A program made the translations under genes and the position numbers. The notes beneath the pieces were generated by a model. The model worked only from the letters and a program-made list of their open reading frames with translations, was not told where the DNA came from and did no database searches. Of a DNA stretch of 64,000 nt, positions 9,083 through 18,680 are shown in pieces (position 1 is the first letter of the stretch; the number at the start of each line of letters is the position of its first letter). This DNA comes from Enorma sp964624825 (GTDB lineage: Bacteria > Actinomycetota > Coriobacteriia > Coriobacteriales > Coriobacteriaceae): assembly GCA_964624825.1 (NCBI GenBank), contig CAZUYD010000002.1:1-64000 (forward strand), in the 5' to 3' direction.

Positions 9083-10105
9083 ATGGCCACACAAAAAACC
9101 AACAGAGGCGCGGCGAGCGCAACCGCACAACGCCTGCTCAACCTGGCGTTTATCTTCAACACGACCAGCCGGCCGCTTTCGACCGACGAGATCGTCTCCG
9201 ATAGCGATTTGGGGTATGGGTCGGCCGTGCGCGCATCGGATATCAGGAAGTTTCGCCGCGACCGCGCAAGCCTCGCCGAACGCGGCATATGCATTTCTGA
9301 GGTTCACCCTGCGGGAGCACCCGAAAACAAGGAGAGCTTTTGGAAGCTTGACCGAGAGCGCACCTTTGCCGACACGGGCGTTATCACCGTCGACGACGCG
9401 CAAGCGCTCGTCGCGGCTATCGACGAATATCTTACCGGCTCTACAACGCCGCTGCTCAAGCCGCTTATGGCCGTACGCAGCAAAGCGCTAGAAGCTGCGC
9501 AGGCGCACGGCTACCATCCCGTACTCGCGCGCAAAAGCCCCTCATCAACCGCGCTGCAGGCGGTGCTCGACGCGATCTGGATCGCGTTCTCGCTTCGCCG
9601 CGCGCTCCCCTTCTCCTACACCAACGCTGCAGGCGATACCTCGTCCCGCATCGTTTCCATCTACGGCATCTTCTCCCACGAGGGAATCTCGTACATCACC
9701 GGGCTCGACAACACATCGGGAGAGGTGCGGACGTTTCGCGCCGACCGGATGGAGCGTGTCAAACAGCCCCGGGATGCCTACGAGATCCCCGAGGATTTTT
9801 CCATCTACGACTATTTGTTCATGCCGTTCGACTTCGGGTCGGATGAAGCGGTCGAGGCAGTGTTTACGTTCCCTGAGGAGCGAGACGAGTCCGAGCTGCG
9901 CGCCATCACGCGCAACCGCGGCGCGCTGAAGCGCGCCGACAATGGGTCGTGGAGCTGGCGCGTCTTGGTTCGCAGCATACCCGGCGCGGCTGAGTTTGCC
10001 CTCGCGCACGCTCGTGACGGCATGCGCGCGTGCGCCCCGCAGGAGCTGGTCGCCTGTTGGCGCGATACCATCGCAAAGGCGGTGAGCATCTGTGGCAAGC
10101 GCTGA
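9083..10105 (+). CDS. WYL-domain transcriptional regulator, PafB-like
   Basis: The 340-residue protein has an N-terminal helix-turn-helix region (about 10-80, with AXXRKFRRDRASL-type helix) and a WYL domain near 185-250, visible as SYITGLDNTSGEVRTFRADRM, i.e. the YL...RxFRxDRI pattern. A C-terminal WCX-like region follows. PafB and PafC form a heterodimer in actinobacteria that activates the LexA-independent DNA damage response. Here the partner gene overlaps by 14 bases, and the pair converges on a DinG-type helicase, which fits a DNA-repair setting. The assignment to PafB rather than another WYL regulator rests on pairing and length. Confidence 0.75.
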   Translation: MATQKTNRGAASATAQRLLNLAFIFNTTSRPLSTDEIVSDSDLGYGSAVRASDIRKFRRDRASLAERGICISEVHPAGAPENKESFWKLDRERTFADTGVITVDDAQALVAAIDEYLTGSTTPLLKPLMAVRSKALEAAQAHGYHPVLARKSPSSTALQAVLDAIWIAFSLRRALPFSYTNAAGDTSSRIVSIYGIFSHEGISYITGLDNTSGEVRTFRADRMERVKQPRDAYEIPEDFSIYDYLFMPFDFGSDEAVEAVFTFPEERDESELRAITRNRGALKRADNGSWSWRVLVRSIPGAAEFALAHARDGMRACAPQELVACWRDTIAKAVSICGKR

Positions 10106-11006
10106 CCCCACGACACAGGCGCTGCGCCTTCTTGAGCTGCTCACCGCAGCGCCTGGCCAGCAACGCTCGCGCGCGCAGGTCACGCGCGCACTCGAATGCA
10201 CCGAATCGGAACTCGATGGGTACCTCGAGCTCATCTCGACGCTTGCAGACCGCACCAGCGGGGTGCGCGCAGTCATCCTGAGCGACGGCGACAGCCTGCG
10301 CATCATGGGGGACGCGGCGAAGCTGAGACTGCTGCGCCTCAGCATGGGAGAGAGCGTTTCGTTGAGCTACGTGCTCGATGCGCTCAACATAGAATCCGAA
10401 CAACGCGCACGCATCGCCGCGGCGCTCCTTCCGCCGGGGTTTTCAGCAGACACGCAAGACTTCCTTGCCGTGACCCCCTCGTTTGGGTCGCACCGCGCGC
10501 AGCTAACGGAAGCCATCCAAGACGGCGTGCGGTGTCGCGTGCTATATCGCGCGCATGAGGATCACAGACCGCATGAGCGCCTTGTTGACCCTATCGAGAT
10601 CACCGTAGAGGCCGGCATCGCGTATCTTGTTGCCTGGAATGTCGTGAAGGACGAGGAGCGGCGCTACCGGCTTGACCGCATTACCGCGGTTTCTTTCACC
10701 GACGACTCCGTCGCCCCGCATACCTCCGCGCATAATTCGATACACGAGAGCCTGCGGCGCGCGGGAGAGCTCGTAACGCTCGTGATGCCCGACGAGACAG
10801 CGGCACAGCTTGCCTGGGCGGGCATCGAATCGCGTGAGCCGGCTCCCGGCGCGCCGGGATATACCCAGCTCACCGTGCGCGCATCTTCCCGAGCATGGCT
10901 TTTCGACCAGGTGCTGGCCGAAGGCGGAAACATCGCGATCGCCTCGCCGCAACCGCTCGTCGATGAGCTGCGCGCATACGCGATGCAACTGCTCGAAGAC
11001 AGTTGA
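10092..11006 (+). CDS. WYL-domain transcriptional regulator, PafC-like
   Basis: This 304-residue protein starts at a GTG inside the end of the preceding WYL gene (14-base overlap), indicating translational coupling. An N-terminal winged-helix-like region (about 10-75) precedes a WYL domain around 175-215 with AYLVAWNVV and RRYRLDRI, and a C-terminal WCX-like beta domain. WYL domains bind nucleic-acid or nucleotide ligands and switch these regulators on under DNA damage. The gene order and overlap match pafB-pafC of other actinobacteria. Confidence 0.77.
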   Translation: MASADPTTQALRLLELLTAAPGQQRSRAQVTRALECTESELDGYLELISTLADRTSGVRAVILSDGDSLRIMGDAAKLRLLRLSMGESVSLSYVLDALNIESEQRARIAAALLPPGFSADTQDFLAVTPSFGSHRAQLTEAIQDGVRCRVLYRAHEDHRPHERLVDPIEITVEAGIAYLVAWNVVKDEERRYRLDRITAVSFTDDSVAPHTSAHNSIHESLRRAGELVTLVMPDETAAQLAWAGIESREPAPGAPGYTQLTVRASSRAWLFDQVLAEGGNIAIASPQPLVDELRAYAMQLLEDS

Positions 11007-11100
11007 TGATGCCCGCTTGAACGCGGGGCGCATGCGCGAGCACGCCCTCTCCGCCATCGCGTTTGAAGTCCACGGCCAACCGGGCGTCTTAGGGAGGTCG

Positions 11101-14028
11101 TCAGCGGCGCTCGTGCGCGCGGCGCCATAAGCCGAGGTACTTTCCAACCCGCTTGGCCTCCATGCGCTGATACGACGAGGTGGGCAGCGAATTTAAGAAC
11201 TTCTTCCCATACCCCTTGGTGACGAGCCGTGAGTCGGCGAGCACCAGCACGCCGGTATCTGTTGACGAGCGTATGAGGCGCCCGGCCGCTTGCTTCACCT
11301 CGAGCACCGCATCGGGTAGCGCATACCGAGCCCAGGCGCGGTCTTCACGACGGGAGCGCTCGCAAGATAACGGATCCGTTGGGCTCGAAAACGGCAGCTT
11401 GGGAATGACCACGCAGCGAAGCGTCTCGCCCGACGCATCGAACCCTTCCCAGAACGCCTTCAGCGCGAAAAGCGACGAGGTGCGTTCGGAGAGGAATCGG
11501 TCGCGCAAGCGCCGCGGCGAGCTCATGCGCTGCTGGCAGTTAAGTTCGAGTCCCGCAGCGGCCAAGCGAGGCTCAACGCGTTCGAACAGCTCCTCCATAT
11601 CGCGGCGGTTGGTGAAGAGCGTGAGCACCGATCCCCCCATCGCAGTGTGGACATCGACCAGCAGCTGCTCGAGCTCCGCGATGCATGCATCGCGGTTCCG
11701 GGGGTCGGGTAGATCCGACGCCACGATTACGGCCATGTGAGAATCGAAGTCGTAGCTCGAATCGAGATGAAGGGACTTCGACGAGCCGGCAGGAAGGCGA
11801 TCAAGGCCCACCGCGTGTTCGAAGTGCTCAAACCCATCCGACACAGAGATGGTCGCCGATGTGAAGATTGCAGCCTGAACCTCGGGGAGCCACCGCTCGG
11901 CCAGCTCCGCACCCACATCGAGCAGCTCCGCGCGCAAAGCCTCCCCGCCTGCCTTTTGGCGTCTGCTTACCTGCACGGAATACACGTAGCGCTCATCGTC
12001 TCCGGCAGCTATGGTACGCAGCCCCGCATGCATCTCATCGATGCGGCGCGCAATATCGGCCACATCGGCCACCAACTCCGGCCTGTCCTCGGCAAGCGCA
12101 TCGACAAGCGCTCGAAGCGCCTTGGTCAGTCCTTCGAGCGCATCGACGGCGCGCTGGGCAGCGAGGTTAACGTTCGTCCATGGTTCGCTCGCACGCAACT
12201 CCGGGCTGATCCATATGACGAGCTGCTCGTATCCGTTTCCCTTTGATCCTCTAGCCAGGCTGCGCAGGCTCTCAAAGAGCTCTGCGAGCGCACCCGAGGC
12301 GCGTGTGGCACCGGCCGCTGCCCGCGCGCAAAGCCCAAGGTAGAGCGTTGGAGCATCGGAATGAGCGAGCTCCCGGGCAAGCGCTCCCAGCACACCGGAG
12401 GAGTCTCCCCCAAGGCGTTCGAGCGCCTGGCGCGCATCGTCCGCCGAGACCGTTATCGCCCACTGGCGACGCGCTTCCTTCTCTATGGCATGAGCCTCGT
12501 CGATCACCCAATGACGAATAGGCGGGAGAATGCTTCCCTCTAACGAGACGTCTCGGAACAGCAGGGAATGGTTCGTGACCACGACATCCGCATGAGCGGC
12601 ACGGCGGCGCGCACCGTGCACCAAGCAGCCGTTGGGAAAAAACGGACAGAGGCGGCGCGCGCACTCGCGTGAGGTGCAGGTAAGGTCACCACGATCCACG
12701 CTCCGCCACCGAATGCCCAGCGAATCGAGGTCTCCGCCCGGGCTTTGGCATACGAAGGCCAAGATGACGGCGAGTGCGGTCAGCGTGTCCGCAGGGTCCT
12801 TGGCCGTCTTGATCTCCGCCGTGCTCCGCAGCAGGCGCTCGACCTTGCGCAGGCACGGATAGCGATCGAATCCCTTCAGCGCGCAAAACGAGAAACCCCC
12901 GGGGAGTACTGCGGCGAGGCTCGGCAGCTCGTGATACATAAGCTGGTCGGCAAGGTTGTTAGATTTCGTCGCCACACCAACCGTAATGTGGTTGCGCCGA
13001 GCCGCCTCGACGAGCGGCACGAGGTACGCGATGGACTTCCCCACGCCCGTCCCCGCCTCGATGACACGGTGAGTCGCATGCGCTAACGCGTCGCGCACCT
13101 CACACGACATATCAACCTGCTCGGCGCGCGGCTCGAACGCAGGATACATCCGCTCAACGATACCGCCGGGCTTATAGCATGCCTCGATCTGGTCGCGACG
13201 GGGCATGTCGATCTTGGGAAGCTCGATTGCATCGATGCGTTCCTCCCCCGGCTCATCGCGTAGAACATGGGCGCGGGCGGCGGCAAGCGAAAACACGGCG
13301 TCCGGGCGCTCCTGCGCCAGATATGAGAAAACCGGTCGATACGACCATGCCACATCGGGATGCGCGTTAGCGAGAACCCCCATAAGCCCGTCGGGGAGGT
13401 CGCTCAACGCCACCAAAAGAATGCGCCACATACCTGCAAGCGCATCGACATCGTCCGTTGCTCGGTGAGACACCGAGGTGCATTCAAATAGCTCGGCCAT
13501 CGATGAAAGCTTGTGAGATGCAAGCCGTGGAAGCGCGATGCGCGAGAGAGCCAAAGAATCGATCCAGAGGTCGCTTACCTTTACGCCTCCCCGCACCGAC
13601 TCTATAAACGAGCGATCGAAGGTGGCGTTGTGGGCGACCACCGGACGCCCCCCAACAAATTCAACGAGTTGCGCGACCGCCTCGCGCGCCGTGGGAGCCT
13701 GCGCTACATCGGCATTCGTGATGCCGGTCAGCTTGATGATCTCGGGCGGAACGAGGCCGTGTGGGTGTACGAAGGTATCGAAGCGGTCCGTGACCTCTCT
13801 TCCCGAGATAAGAGCGGCAGAGATCTCGATGAGCTCGTTTTCTTGCGGCGATAACCCCGTCGTCTCGGTGTCCAAGACGACGACATCCTCTTCAAGCAAG
13901 CCGAACGTGCGGTGCCGCGCGCGCTCTGCGATGGTCTTGTATTGGTCGATTACAAACTGCGGAGTCCCCGGAAGCACTGCGTCTTCCATCGTTGTACGAC
14001 TCGCGCGTTCTACTGCTTGTTCAGACAT
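11101..14028 (-). CDS. dinG: DEDDh exonuclease-DinG family helicase fusion
   Basis: The 975-residue protein joins a 3'-5' exonuclease and a DNA helicase. Residues about 45-205 hold the DnaQ-type fold: VLDTETTGL (Exo I), AHNATFDRSF (Exo II) and SHRATDDVDAL (Exo III). The helicase part has Walker A EAGTGVGKS near 325-333 and the DEAH box VIDEAHA near 509. Between them the cysteines in CTSREC and LCPFFPNGC (about 440-470) look like the XPD/DinG iron-sulfur cluster. Such exo-helicase fusions are typical of Gram-positive DinG and act in repair or R-loop removal. It converges with the WYL regulators. Confidence 0.9.
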   Translation of the reverse strand: MSEQAVERASRTTMEDAVLPGTPQFVIDQYKTIAERARHRTFGLLEEDVVVLDTETTGLSPQENELIEISAALISGREVTDRFDTFVHPHGLVPPEIIKLTGITNADVAQAPTAREAVAQLVEFVGGRPVVAHNATFDRSFIESVRGGVKVSDLWIDSLALSRIALPRLASHKLSSMAELFECTSVSHRATDDVDALAGMWRILLVALSDLPDGLMGVLANAHPDVAWSYRPVFSYLAQERPDAVFSLAAARAHVLRDEPGEERIDAIELPKIDMPRRDQIEACYKPGGIVERMYPAFEPRAEQVDMSCEVRDALAHATHRVIEAGTGVGKSIAYLVPLVEAARRNHITVGVATKSNNLADQLMYHELPSLAAVLPGGFSFCALKGFDRYPCLRKVERLLRSTAEIKTAKDPADTLTALAVILAFVCQSPGGDLDSLGIRWRSVDRGDLTCTSRECARRLCPFFPNGCLVHGARRRAAHADVVVTNHSLLFRDVSLEGSILPPIRHWVIDEAHAIEKEARRQWAITVSADDARQALERLGGDSSGVLGALARELAHSDAPTLYLGLCARAAAGATRASGALAELFESLRSLARGSKGNGYEQLVIWISPELRASEPWTNVNLAAQRAVDALEGLTKALRALVDALAEDRPELVADVADIARRIDEMHAGLRTIAAGDDERYVYSVQVSRRQKAGGEALRAELLDVGAELAERWLPEVQAAIFTSATISVSDGFEHFEHAVGLDRLPAGSSKSLHLDSSYDFDSHMAVIVASDLPDPRNRDACIAELEQLLVDVHTAMGGSVLTLFTNRRDMEELFERVEPRLAAAGLELNCQQRMSSPRRLRDRFLSERTSSLFALKAFWEGFDASGETLRCVVIPKLPFSSPTDPLSCERSRREDRAWARYALPDAVLEVKQAAGRLIRSSTDTGVLVLADSRLVTKGYGKKFLNSLPTSSYQRMEAKRVGKYLGLWRRAHERR

Positions 14029-14326
14029 CTATATGAGCACCATCTACTCGTGTTGTTTTCTCGGTCACTGCTCGCGCGGCGTGCCTGCGCGTTTCCCAGC
14101 CACCACCTGCGCTTCGCATTTCCGCACGATATCATATCCATCCGGGTGGGCAGAGGCAACGGCTGCAAGATCGCTTTCGATTGCGCGAATGCCTCACGTG
14201 CAGATGCGCGCCCGCGCTCGCAGGCGCGCATCTTATGTGCCGCACGCACCTACCCGCATATGGGATATTCTCCTTCGCGCGCGACGGGAAAGGTTTAGAG
14301 AGGGTTCACCCGCACGCAGACAACCC

Positions 14327-15283
14327 TCATTGCGCGTGAGCTTGTCTCATCGCAATCTGAATGAGCTCGTCGCATACCTCGGGAAACGATATTCCCGCAT
14401 GGCGCGCCGAATCGGGAAAGAGCGACGTTGGCGTCATGCCTGGAATGGTGTTCGTTTCAAGAATGACCGGGCCCCTGCTCGTTATGATGAAATCGCTCCG
14501 AGAAAACCCGGCACAACCCAACGCCTCGTGTGCTTGCACGGCAAGCTCTTGAGCATATCGATAGGTATCCTCGTCCAACTGCGCCGGAATGCGATGGACG
14601 AGCGCGGGGTCGATATACTTGACCTCCAGATCATAGAAATCAGACCCTTCTTGCGGCAAGATCTCTATGATGGGAAGCGCCCGCGGTTCATCTCCAAACA
14701 CCGGTACGCTGATCTCGGTACCCACCAAGCGCTCTTCTATAAGCGCCTTGTCATCGCAATCAAAAGCGACTTCGAGTGCCGCAGGGATGTCGCGCTCGCT
14801 CTTCACGAGCGTGACGCCATAGCTCGATCCGTTGACGGCGGGTTTCACGAAGCACTGCTCTCCCACAACGCCAACGATATCGTCAATATTCACATCATCG
14901 GTGCTATGCAGGACCATTCCGCGCGCGATGGGGATTCCCGCGCGCTCAAACAGCGCTTTCGAGACGTCTTTGTCTGCGGCGCAGGCGCTTGCGATCACCC
15001 TGGATCCCGTGTAGGGGATACCCATATACTCAAGGACGCTTTGGATCATGCCGTCCTCTCCGCCGCGTCCATGAAGCGCGATGAACGCTACATCGAAACC
15101 GCCCGAGGCAAGATCGGCAAGGAAGGTGTCGGCTGCGGGGTCGAGCTCATCAACCACACTGTATCCCGCTTCATGCAGCGCCGACACAACCGCTGCTCCC
15201 GAAGCAAGGGATATCTCGCGTTCGTCAGAGATTCCGCCTGATAACACAACAATATGCGCATCGGTGCGAACGGTTCCAGACAT
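14327..15283 (-). CDS. ddl: D-alanine--D-alanine ligase
   Basis: The 318-residue ATP-grasp enzyme makes the D-Ala-D-Ala dipeptide for peptidoglycan precursors in the cytoplasm. Visible motifs are VLSGGISDEREISLASG at the N-terminus (substrate-binding Glu and Ser), the HGRGGEDGMIQ loop, KPAVNGSSYGV in the ATP-grasp fold, EERLVGTEISVPV, and the C-terminal ETNTIPGMTPTSLFP with the metal and D-Ala ligands. Length is normal. It is alone, divergent from rlmN; 298 bases without a gene separate it from the dinG start. Confidence 0.94.
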   Translation of the reverse strand: MSGTVRTDAHIVVLSGGISDEREISLASGAAVVSALHEAGYSVVDELDPAADTFLADLASGGFDVAFIALHGRGGEDGMIQSVLEYMGIPYTGSRVIASACAADKDVSKALFERAGIPIARGMVLHSTDDVNIDDIVGVVGEQCFVKPAVNGSSYGVTLVKSERDIPAALEVAFDCDDKALIEERLVGTEISVPVFGDEPRALPIIEILPQEGSDFYDLEVKYIDPALVHRIPAQLDEDTYRYAQELAVQAHEALGCAGFSRSDFIITSRGPVILETNTIPGMTPTSLFPDSARHAGISFPEVCDELIQIAMRQAHAQ

Positions 15284-15408
15284 GACCTGCTCCCTCGCTC
15301 CTTCGTATGTTTTTTCGTTGGCTCATCAGCGTGGTCGCCATTCCCTTATTGTATAGGTATGTGCGACCGTTAACCCGCATGTCACGAAAACGTATAGAAA
15401 GGTTTTCC
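15284..15408. promoter_or_regulatory. Divergent promoter region ddl / rlmN
   Basis: This 125-base AT-richer stretch separates divergent ddl and rlmN. TTATTGTATAGG near 15346-15357 contains a TATTGT/TTGTAT-like -10 candidate. No other structure is seen. Confidence 0.3.
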
Positions 15409-16461
15409 ATGGAGCGCAGCCAGCAGCAACGCGATATCCGCTCTCTCACACCTCATCAAATCGCCGAGGTTATCTCTAATCTCAACCAGCCCGCATTTCG
15501 CGCGAAGCAAGTATGCGAATGGATCTTCGATAAGAACATATGTTCGTTTGATGATATGACCAATGTTCCCAAGGCGCTTCGCGAACAATTGGCAGAGAGC
15601 TTTACCTTCGCACTTCCAACCGAGGTGGTACGGCAGCTTTCCAAGGACGGGTCTCGTAAATATCTACTCCAATTCAGCGACGGCGTCTCTGTCGAAGCGG
15701 TTGGCATGCCTTCACGGAATAGGCTTTCGGTATGCATTTCCTCTCAAGCCGGATGCAACATGGGCTGCTCGTTCTGCGCGACGGGCCTTGCGGGCTTCTC
15801 GCGCTCGCTTACCGCACAGGAGATGGTCGACCAAGTCTCTCATGTCGGCCGCGACTTTGGTGAGCGCGTAACGAGCGTGGTCTTCATGGGGCAGGGGGAG
15901 CCTTTTGCGAATTACGATGAGACCGTACGTGCATTGAAGATGCTTAACAGCGAACATGGGCTCAATATTGGAGCGCGGCATCTCACGGTGTCCACATGCG
16001 GCATCATCCCGCGCATCCGCTCGTTTGCCAATCTACCCGAGCAATTCACCCTTGCCGTCTCGTTGCACTCAGCCGTGCAAACAACACGAAACCAATTGAT
16101 GCCGGGTGTGAAGAAGTACACACTCGGGCGCCTCTATGATGTGCTCCAACTCTATACCGAGAAGACCGGACGCCGCCCCACCTATGAATATGCCATGATT
16201 GAGGGAGTAAACGACACCCGGCCTGAGATGCAAGCTTTGTGTGACTTCTGTCGCGGAACGCTATGTCATGTGAATCTTATTCAGTTGAATGATATTCCCG
16301 ACAGTCCGCTTAAACCCTCTCCCATAAAGAAGGTCGAAACGCTCCAGCGGATGCTCACCTCTGTCGGTGTCGAGACCACCGTGCGCAACTCACGCGGATC
16401 AGATATCAATGCGGCGTGCGGACAATTAAAACAGCGGGTCATCGGAAGCAAGCGAATGTAA
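15409..16461 (+). CDS. rlmN: Dual-specificity 23S rRNA A2503 / tRNA A37 C2-methyltransferase
   Basis: A radical SAM enzyme that methylates C2 of A2503 in 23S rRNA and A37 in some tRNAs. The cluster motif CxxxCxxC (CNMGCSFC) has Cys116, Cys120 and Cys123. GQGEPFANYD, VSTCGIIPRI, LAVSLHSA and NSRGSDINAACGQL are family signatures; the last holds the C-terminal catalytic Cys. The ATG at 15409 has GAAAGG six bases upstream and gives 350 residues, normal for RlmN; an upstream in-frame ATG at 15379 would add 10 residues with no better site. Confidence 0.93.
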   Translation: MERSQQQRDIRSLTPHQIAEVISNLNQPAFRAKQVCEWIFDKNICSFDDMTNVPKALREQLAESFTFALPTEVVRQLSKDGSRKYLLQFSDGVSVEAVGMPSRNRLSVCISSQAGCNMGCSFCATGLAGFSRSLTAQEMVDQVSHVGRDFGERVTSVVFMGQGEPFANYDETVRALKMLNSEHGLNIGARHLTVSTCGIIPRIRSFANLPEQFTLAVSLHSAVQTTRNQLMPGVKKYTLGRLYDVLQLYTEKTGRRPTYEYAMIEGVNDTRPEMQALCDFCRGTLCHVNLIQLNDIPDSPLKPSPIKKVETLQRMLTSVGVETTVRNSRGSDINAACGQLKQRVIGSKRM

Positions 16462-16534
16462 GCTCCGTTCGTTCACACACCAGCCGTCTTCATCAGATCC
16501 CAACTAACACCAAGGGTTGCATGAGAGCATGGTA

Positions 16535-16570
16535 AAGGGCTATATCGAAATCAATTTCGATATAGCCCTT
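16535..16570. terminator. Bidirectional terminator hairpin between rlmN and the ytxH-like gene
   Basis: A perfect 16-bp inverted repeat (AAGGGCTATATCGAAA, loop TCAA, then its complement) lies between two convergent genes. T-runs on either side are weak, so it may act as a bidirectional hairpin. Confidence 0.75.
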
Positions 16571-16634
16571 GCGCATTTCTTATCTCTCATCAACCTCGGT
16601 GGGTTTATTTCTGATTGATGTTCAGCTATCTAAA

Positions 16635-16895
16635 CTAATACCCAACGCTTTCCCATTGCTGGGCAACCCAATCCTGATTGATCTTCGGATTCTTTGTTGC
16701 CTTCGCAGTTCGAACTGCAACGTCTTCCGACATATCCTCTACGCTCTTCTTTGAAGTCTCTATCACATTTTTAAATCTATGAGCGATGCGCGACCGCAAT
16801 TCAGGATCGTTAACCATGCGATACCCAACATATGCTCCAACACCTACCGCAGTGGCCGTCACCGCAAGTGCTGTTATCACTCCATAGCGTGTCAT
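16635..16895 (-). CDS. YtxH-like small membrane protein
   Basis: The 86-residue product has an N-terminal membrane segment (residues 5-25, ALAVTATAVGVGAYVGYRM) and a charged helical tail with several SEDVAVRTAKA-like amphipathic turns, as in YtxH/general-stress small proteins. It starts two bases after parB and so is the last gene of the parA-parB operon. The role is unknown; membrane association of the partition system would be speculation. Confidence 0.6.
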   Translation of the reverse strand: MTRYGVITALAVTATAVGVGAYVGYRMVNDPELRSRIAHRFKNVIETSKKSVEDMSEDVAVRTAKATKNPKINQDWVAQQWESVGY

Positions 16896-16897
16896 AT

Positions 16898-17758
16898 CTA
16901 CTCACCTACCAATTGGTTCACAATCCTTGCAAGCTCTTCCTCGTCTTTAAACTCAATCTCGATCTTATTCTTACCCCGTGTATTTTTAACACGCACGTTC
17001 GTTTCGAGGTTTTGACGCAACAACCGTGCCGCCCGTTTGTATGATTGCGGCGTTATCGGGCGCGTTGGTTTTGTGTTTTCACTGACAGAAAACAACGGTG
17101 CTAAACGTTCTGTCGCACGAACCGACAAACCTTCCGAAACCACCTTCTCAGCAAGCTTAATGCGTGCCTCTTCATAGGGCACCGCAAGAATTGCGCGGGC
17201 GTGGCCTGCTGTTATCTTCCCGTCGAATATCATCTGCTGCACCTGGTCGGGCAGATCAAGCAAGCGCAGGACATTGGTGATAGATGATCGAGATTTAGAA
17301 ACGGCTTTTGATAGCGCTTCCTGCGTCATTCCGCTTGCATCGATAAGCTGTTTATATCCTTTTGCTTCTTCGATAGGATTCAAGTCTAAACGTTGAAGGT
17401 TCTCGATCAATGCTAGTTCAAGCATCTCTTCGTCGCTTGCTTCCTTCACTACAACGGGCAGCTCTTGAAGTTCAGCTATCTTTGCAGCCTGGTATCTGCG
17501 CTCGCCGGCAATTATCTCGTACCCTGTTGCGTCTTTCCGCACCAACAGCGGCTGCAAGATGCCATGTTCTTGAATCGAATCGCTCAGCTCTTGCAGTTCT
17601 TTCTCGTTGAAATGCACTCGTGGTTGATTTGGGTTTGGATGGATCTGATCTATTGGTATCGTTGTTTCAGTAGGGGTATGCCCGGTTTCATACTGCGCTT
17701 CTCCCACCAACGCAGATAGCCCTTTTCCCAGGCCGGATTTCTTCTTCGTGTTAGCCAC
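16898..17758 (-). CDS. parB: Chromosome partitioning protein ParB
   Basis: This 286-residue CTP-dependent clamp binds parS sites and loads condensin near the origin. IPIDQIHPNPNQPR and the GERRYQAAK CTPase motif (about 80-90) mark the ParB N-domain, ENLQRLDLNPIEEA follows, and the helix-turn-helix GMTQEALSKAVSKSRSSITN is near residues 145-165. A C-terminal dimerisation region ends in EEELARIVNQL. It overlaps the parA stop by 8 bases. Three parS copies lie just upstream of parA. Confidence 0.95.
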   Translation of the reverse strand: MANTKKKSGLGKGLSALVGEAQYETGHTPTETTIPIDQIHPNPNQPRVHFNEKELQELSDSIQEHGILQPLLVRKDATGYEIIAGERRYQAAKIAELQELPVVVKEASDEEMLELALIENLQRLDLNPIEEAKGYKQLIDASGMTQEALSKAVSKSRSSITNVLRLLDLPDQVQQMIFDGKITAGHARAILAVPYEEARIKLAEKVVSEGLSVRATERLAPLFSVSENTKPTRPITPQSYKRAARLLRQNLETNVRVKNTRGKNKIEIEFKDEEELARIVNQLVGE

Positions 17759-18548
17759 GTGCGATCACCTCATCTGCAAGCGTCAGATAAGCTTGGGATC
17801 CTTTATTTTGCGGTGCATATTCAATTGCCGACATTCCAAATGAGGGTGCCTCTGAAATCTTAACGGTTCGGGGAATCAGTGTTTCAAAGACTTTTTCTCC
17901 AAAGAAGCCTTGAACTTCTTCTACCACTTGATTGGATAGTGATGTTCTTGAGTCATACATCGTCATCAATACGCCGAACACATCAAGTTCTCTGTTGATT
18001 CTCTCTTTGACCATGCGCATCGACTCAAGGAGCTTTGTGACGCCTTCAAGCGCATAGTATTCGCATTGTATGGGAATCAACACGCTATCCGCAGCTGCTA
18101 ACGCGTTGATGGTAAGAAGACCTAATGAAGGAGGGCAGTCGATGAAAATATAATCAAACCTATTTCTAATTGGATCAAGAAGTTCCTTTAGCCGCAATTC
18201 TCGAGCCATCGCGCTGACTAACTCAACCTCTGCGCCAGCAAGCTGAATCGTTGCAGGAATGACATAAACCCCTTCACAATCAGTTTCGATGATGAGTTCA
18301 TCGGCTGGTACATTGTTGATTACGGCGTCATACACGCATTGTTTTAGTTCTTCTTTCTCAATTCCAAATCCACTGGTGCTATTCCCCTGCGGATCAAAAT
18401 CTACAATGAGAACCTGTTTCTTATGCATACCAAGAGCTGCCGATAGATTTACTGCAGTCGTGCTCTTGCCTACTCCGCCTTTTTGATTGATTATCGCTAT
18501 GACGTGCGCTTTGTTTTCATTGTTTTGCATTGTATTTTGATACTCCAT
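17751..18548 (-). CDS. parA: Chromosome partitioning ATPase ParA (Soj)
   Basis: A deviant-Walker ATPase that moves ParB-parS complexes over the nucleoid. The signature KGGVGKST is near residues 23-30, with DFDPQGNSTSG and the FIDCPPSLG Walker B strand further on. The ATG at 18548 follows TAGGAGG with a short spacer, giving 265 residues; an in-frame ATG at 18572 would add eight residues but lacks a binding site. The gene couples with parB by an 8-base overlap. Confidence 0.95.
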   Translation of the reverse strand: MEYQNTMQNNENKAHVIAIINQKGGVGKSTTAVNLSAALGMHKKQVLIVDFDPQGNSTSGFGIEKEELKQCVYDAVINNVPADELIIETDCEGVYVIPATIQLAGAEVELVSAMARELRLKELLDPIRNRFDYIFIDCPPSLGLLTINALAAADSVLIPIQCEYYALEGVTKLLESMRMVKERINRELDVFGVLMTMYDSRTSLSNQVVEEVQGFFGEKVFETLIPRTVKISEAPSFGMSAIEYAPQNKGSQAYLTLADEVIARG

Positions 18549-18586
18549 CTGACCTCCTATGTTTAACTGCAATTTCTTCGGTCAAA

Positions 18587-18602
18587 TGTTTCACGTGAAA
18601 CG
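18587..18602. promoter_or_regulatory. parS site 1
   Basis: TGTTTCACGTGAAACG matches the parS consensus TGTTTCACGTGAAACA except for the last base. It is 39 bases upstream of the parA start. Confidence 0.93.
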
Positions 18603-18624
18603 ATACGTGTAACAGTCATCATTA

Positions 18625-18640
18625 TGTTTCACGTGAAACA
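18625..18640. promoter_or_regulatory. parS site 2 (perfect)
   Basis: TGTTTCACGTGAAACA is a perfect match to the 16-bp parS palindrome bound by ParB. Confidence 0.95.
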
Positions 18641-18680
18641 CTCTGACAAGTATCAAATTCCTTTAGTTGTTGAAGATGCA

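Noticed and set aside
13538..15241. 567-codon plus-strand frame across dinG and ddl
   Set aside because: It runs antisense through two clear genes and has no coherent domain.
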